From positions 1 through 64,000 of the forward strand of contig BCKL01000044.1 in assembly GCA_001600635.1 (NCBI GenBank): 64,000 nucleotides of DNA. The letters are read 5' to 3'. The notes below the pieces were generated by a model. It saw nothing but the letters and a program-made list of their open reading frames with translations. It searched no databases and was not told the DNA's origin. The first letter of the stretch is position 1. Each line of letters begins with the position of its first letter. Source of the DNA: Leucosporidium creatinivorum. Lineage: Eukaryota > Basidiomycota > Microbotryomycetes > Leucosporidiales > Leucosporidiaceae. Below, one piece after another: positions 62,578-64,000 of the stretch. Both the position numbers and the translations under genes were made by a program.

Positions 62578-63615
62578 ATGGCTCCTCTCAGCTACGAAAC
62601 GGTCGACGCCTTCACTTCCCAGCCCTTCAAGGGCAATCCTTGCGCCGTAGTCATCTTTGACCCAACCGACTCTCGCAGGGACGACGACTCTTTCCTCCTC
62701 TCCCTCGCTAAAGAGTTCAACTACCAGGAATCGGCCTTCCTCGTTCCCCTTTTCTCTTCCGCCAGCCAAGGGCCCACCTACTCTCTTCGATGGTTCACAC
62801 CGACTTGCGAGTTCCCCCTCTGCGGTCATGGAACTCTCGCTGCAGCGCACAGCATCTTCTCGAGCCACCTCCTCGGCGCCGAACTGCTGCGGTTCGAAAC
62901 CTTATCCGGCACTCTTACTGCACGAAGGCTGGCAGGAGGCAAGATTGAGCTGGAGTTCCCGGCTGATGAGTTGGAGGATACGGAGAGCGTTGGGGAGGAG
63001 GAGGAGGGGAGGTTGAGGGCGGCGGTCAGCAGGGCGAGCGCTGAGTTCGAGGGGAGGGTGTTAGGCTGGGCTAAGGGGAGGTTGGGGTGGGTGGTGGAGT
63101 TGGCGAATGAGGTCAAGCTGGAGAAGGTCAGGATCGATGTGTCGAGCTTTGTGAGGTCGCTTTTTGATCCGGCGATGGACTCGGAGCTGACTCGTCCTCG
63201 CCAAACAGCTACCTCTGGGCGGCTACATCGTCTTCACTCAGCCGGCGCCGGTAGACGCACCAGAGGACATTCGTTCCCGAGTATTTGACCCTGTCGAAGA
63301 CATCCCCGAGGACCCAGTGGTCAGTTCTTCAGGTCTCGGTCTTTCTCGTCACCAGCTCTCCTCACTAAGTCTGCTCCATCTTCCACGCCACAGACCGGCT
63401 CAGCGCACTGTATGCTAGCTCCCTACTGGCTCGGCCGACCAGGCCCTCGCTCTCGGCTTCCTCAGCAGCTCGGCTTTAAGGAGAAGGATGGGCTCCGAGC
63501 TCGGCAGGTCAGCTCGCGAGGTGGTGATCTTGAGGTGGTGTGGGTTCGCGAGACAGGGAGGATCAAGCTGAGAGGAGAGGCGGTGACGGTGATGCAGGGA
63601 AGGTTGCTGCTGTAG
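62578..63615 (+). CDS. PhzF-like isomerase (phenazine biosynthesis-like family)
   Basis: Three exons: 62578-63150, 63209-63319, 63394-63615; 301 residues, the usual length. The family has two similar alpha/beta barrel halves with a diaminopimelate-epimerase fold. Motifs in order: VDAFTSQPFKGNPCAVV, EFNYQESAFLV with the conserved active-site Glu, WFTPTCEFPLCGHGTLAAAH, then in the second half GGYIVFTQPA and DPVTGSAHCMLAPYW. Fungal members are mostly uncharacterised; isomerase or epimerase activity is inference, and this gene does not indicate phenazine production. The second intron uses a GTCAGT donor. A 5' UTR intron ends just before the ATG. No targeting signal is seen, so it is likely cytosolic. 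Confidence 0.88.
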
Positions 63616-63785
63616 AGCATAAGTGGCACAGGGTGGACAGGTCACGCCTCCGGGCTGAGAGCCGAGGTCAGGACTTCGGACTTGCTGGATCTCGCATAGC
63701 TCCTTTTGTGCTCTCATCTCATTATTCCTGTCTCGTCTCGGCTTGTTGGAGAGCACCTTTCTCCCCTCCATAGCTGTTCAGACCC

Positions 63786-63986
63786 CTAGTGCTTCGTCTC
63801 TAGACTGGCCCTGTAGTCGGGCTCAAACAGGGCACGGGTGCCATTGAAAGCGCTTTCAAGGGTATACGGACCGGTAAGCGAGAGGTGTTCGACGATTGTC
63901 GACGATGGTTGGGGCCCGCTGCTCCTCTCGAGTCCGTTCCCCCGCGCCGAGGTGTGGCTTGGGGTGAGTGAGGTGTTCTGTTGCAT
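63786..63986 (-). CDS. Possible 3' exon of a gene entering from the right edge
   Basis: An open frame on the minus strand continues from the window edge to a TAG at 63788-63786, ending TLESAFNGTRALFEPDYRA and SLETKH. Composition looks coding, and the placement is convergent with the PhzF-like gene. No domain is recognised and no splice acceptor was fixed, so the true exon start is unknown. Confidence 0.3.
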   Translation of the reverse strand: MQQNTSLTPSHTSARGNGLERSSGPQPSSTIVEHLSLTGPYTLESAFNGTRALFEPDYRASLETKH

Positions 63987-64000
63987 GTGCTGTGACCGAT

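Overview
The window is nuclear DNA of a GC-rich, intron-dense fungus, most likely a basidiomycete yeast of the Pucciniomycotina (red-yeast type). The reasons are many short introns (mostly 50-140 bases) with GTGAGT/GTGAGC donors, a GCTGAC-like branch site and a CAG/TAG acceptor, exon counts of up to 18 per gene, tight gene spacing, and a gene set (fimbrin, Swi1, Trf4, Cpt1/Ept1, TMEM41) that is ordinary for a fungal chromosome. The organism call is inference. No tRNA, rRNA, CRISPR array, transposon or viral element was recognised.

Layout. 1-7.6 kb: a possible catabolic cluster with the 5' end of a cupin gene (-), a CocE/NonD alpha/beta hydrolase (+), a divergent fumarylacetoacetase-like gene (-) and a second CocE/NonD hydrolase (+). 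7.9-9.0 kb: MYND-finger paralog A (-), followed by 3 kb without genes. 12.3-14.5 kb: secreted protein with two double-psi beta-barrel (DPBB) domains. 15.9-19.2 kb: sugar/polyol MFS transporter with 18 exons. 19.6-24.6 kb: divergent pair of a mitochondrial dehydrogenase kinase (-) and a Trf4-like poly(A) polymerase (+). 24.9-27.2 kb: membrane-anchored DPBB protein. 27.5-33.2 kb: divergent pair of a choline/ethanolamine phosphotransferase (-) and an RNF216-like RBR ubiquitin ligase (+). 34.3-36.7 kb: TMEM41-type VTT protein. 37.0-38.4 kb: truncated NmrA-like gene. 38.8-39.9 kb: MYND paralog B (-), then 2.5 kb without genes. 42.3-45.9 kb: F-box/LRR-like protein. 46.2-47.4 kb: unknown protein. 47.8-51.1 kb: fimbrin. 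51.1-53.4 kb: gene-free. 53.4-55.8 kb: second sugar transporter. 56.2-57.0 kb: small membrane protein (-). 58.2-62.2 kb: ARID-domain Swi1-like subunit. 62.6-63.6 kb: PhzF-like isomerase. The right edge may hold the 3' end of another minus-strand gene.

How the parts relate. Most genes are independent housekeeping genes. The two exceptions are the left-end enzyme group, which looks like a small peripheral pathway, and a dispersed duplication: the two MYND genes lie about 30 kb apart in the same orientation and share their upstream DNA, and a third copy of only that upstream DNA abuts the 3' end of the fimbrin gene. The three largest gene-free gaps of the window each begin with one of these copies.

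Sequence quality. Seven N bases lie in the first 5.4 kb, and several genes (Trf4-like, NmrA-like, the 46-kb gene) show reading-frame breaks that could be base-calling errors or real decay. All exon coordinates were read by eye from splice signals and frame continuity, not from transcripts.
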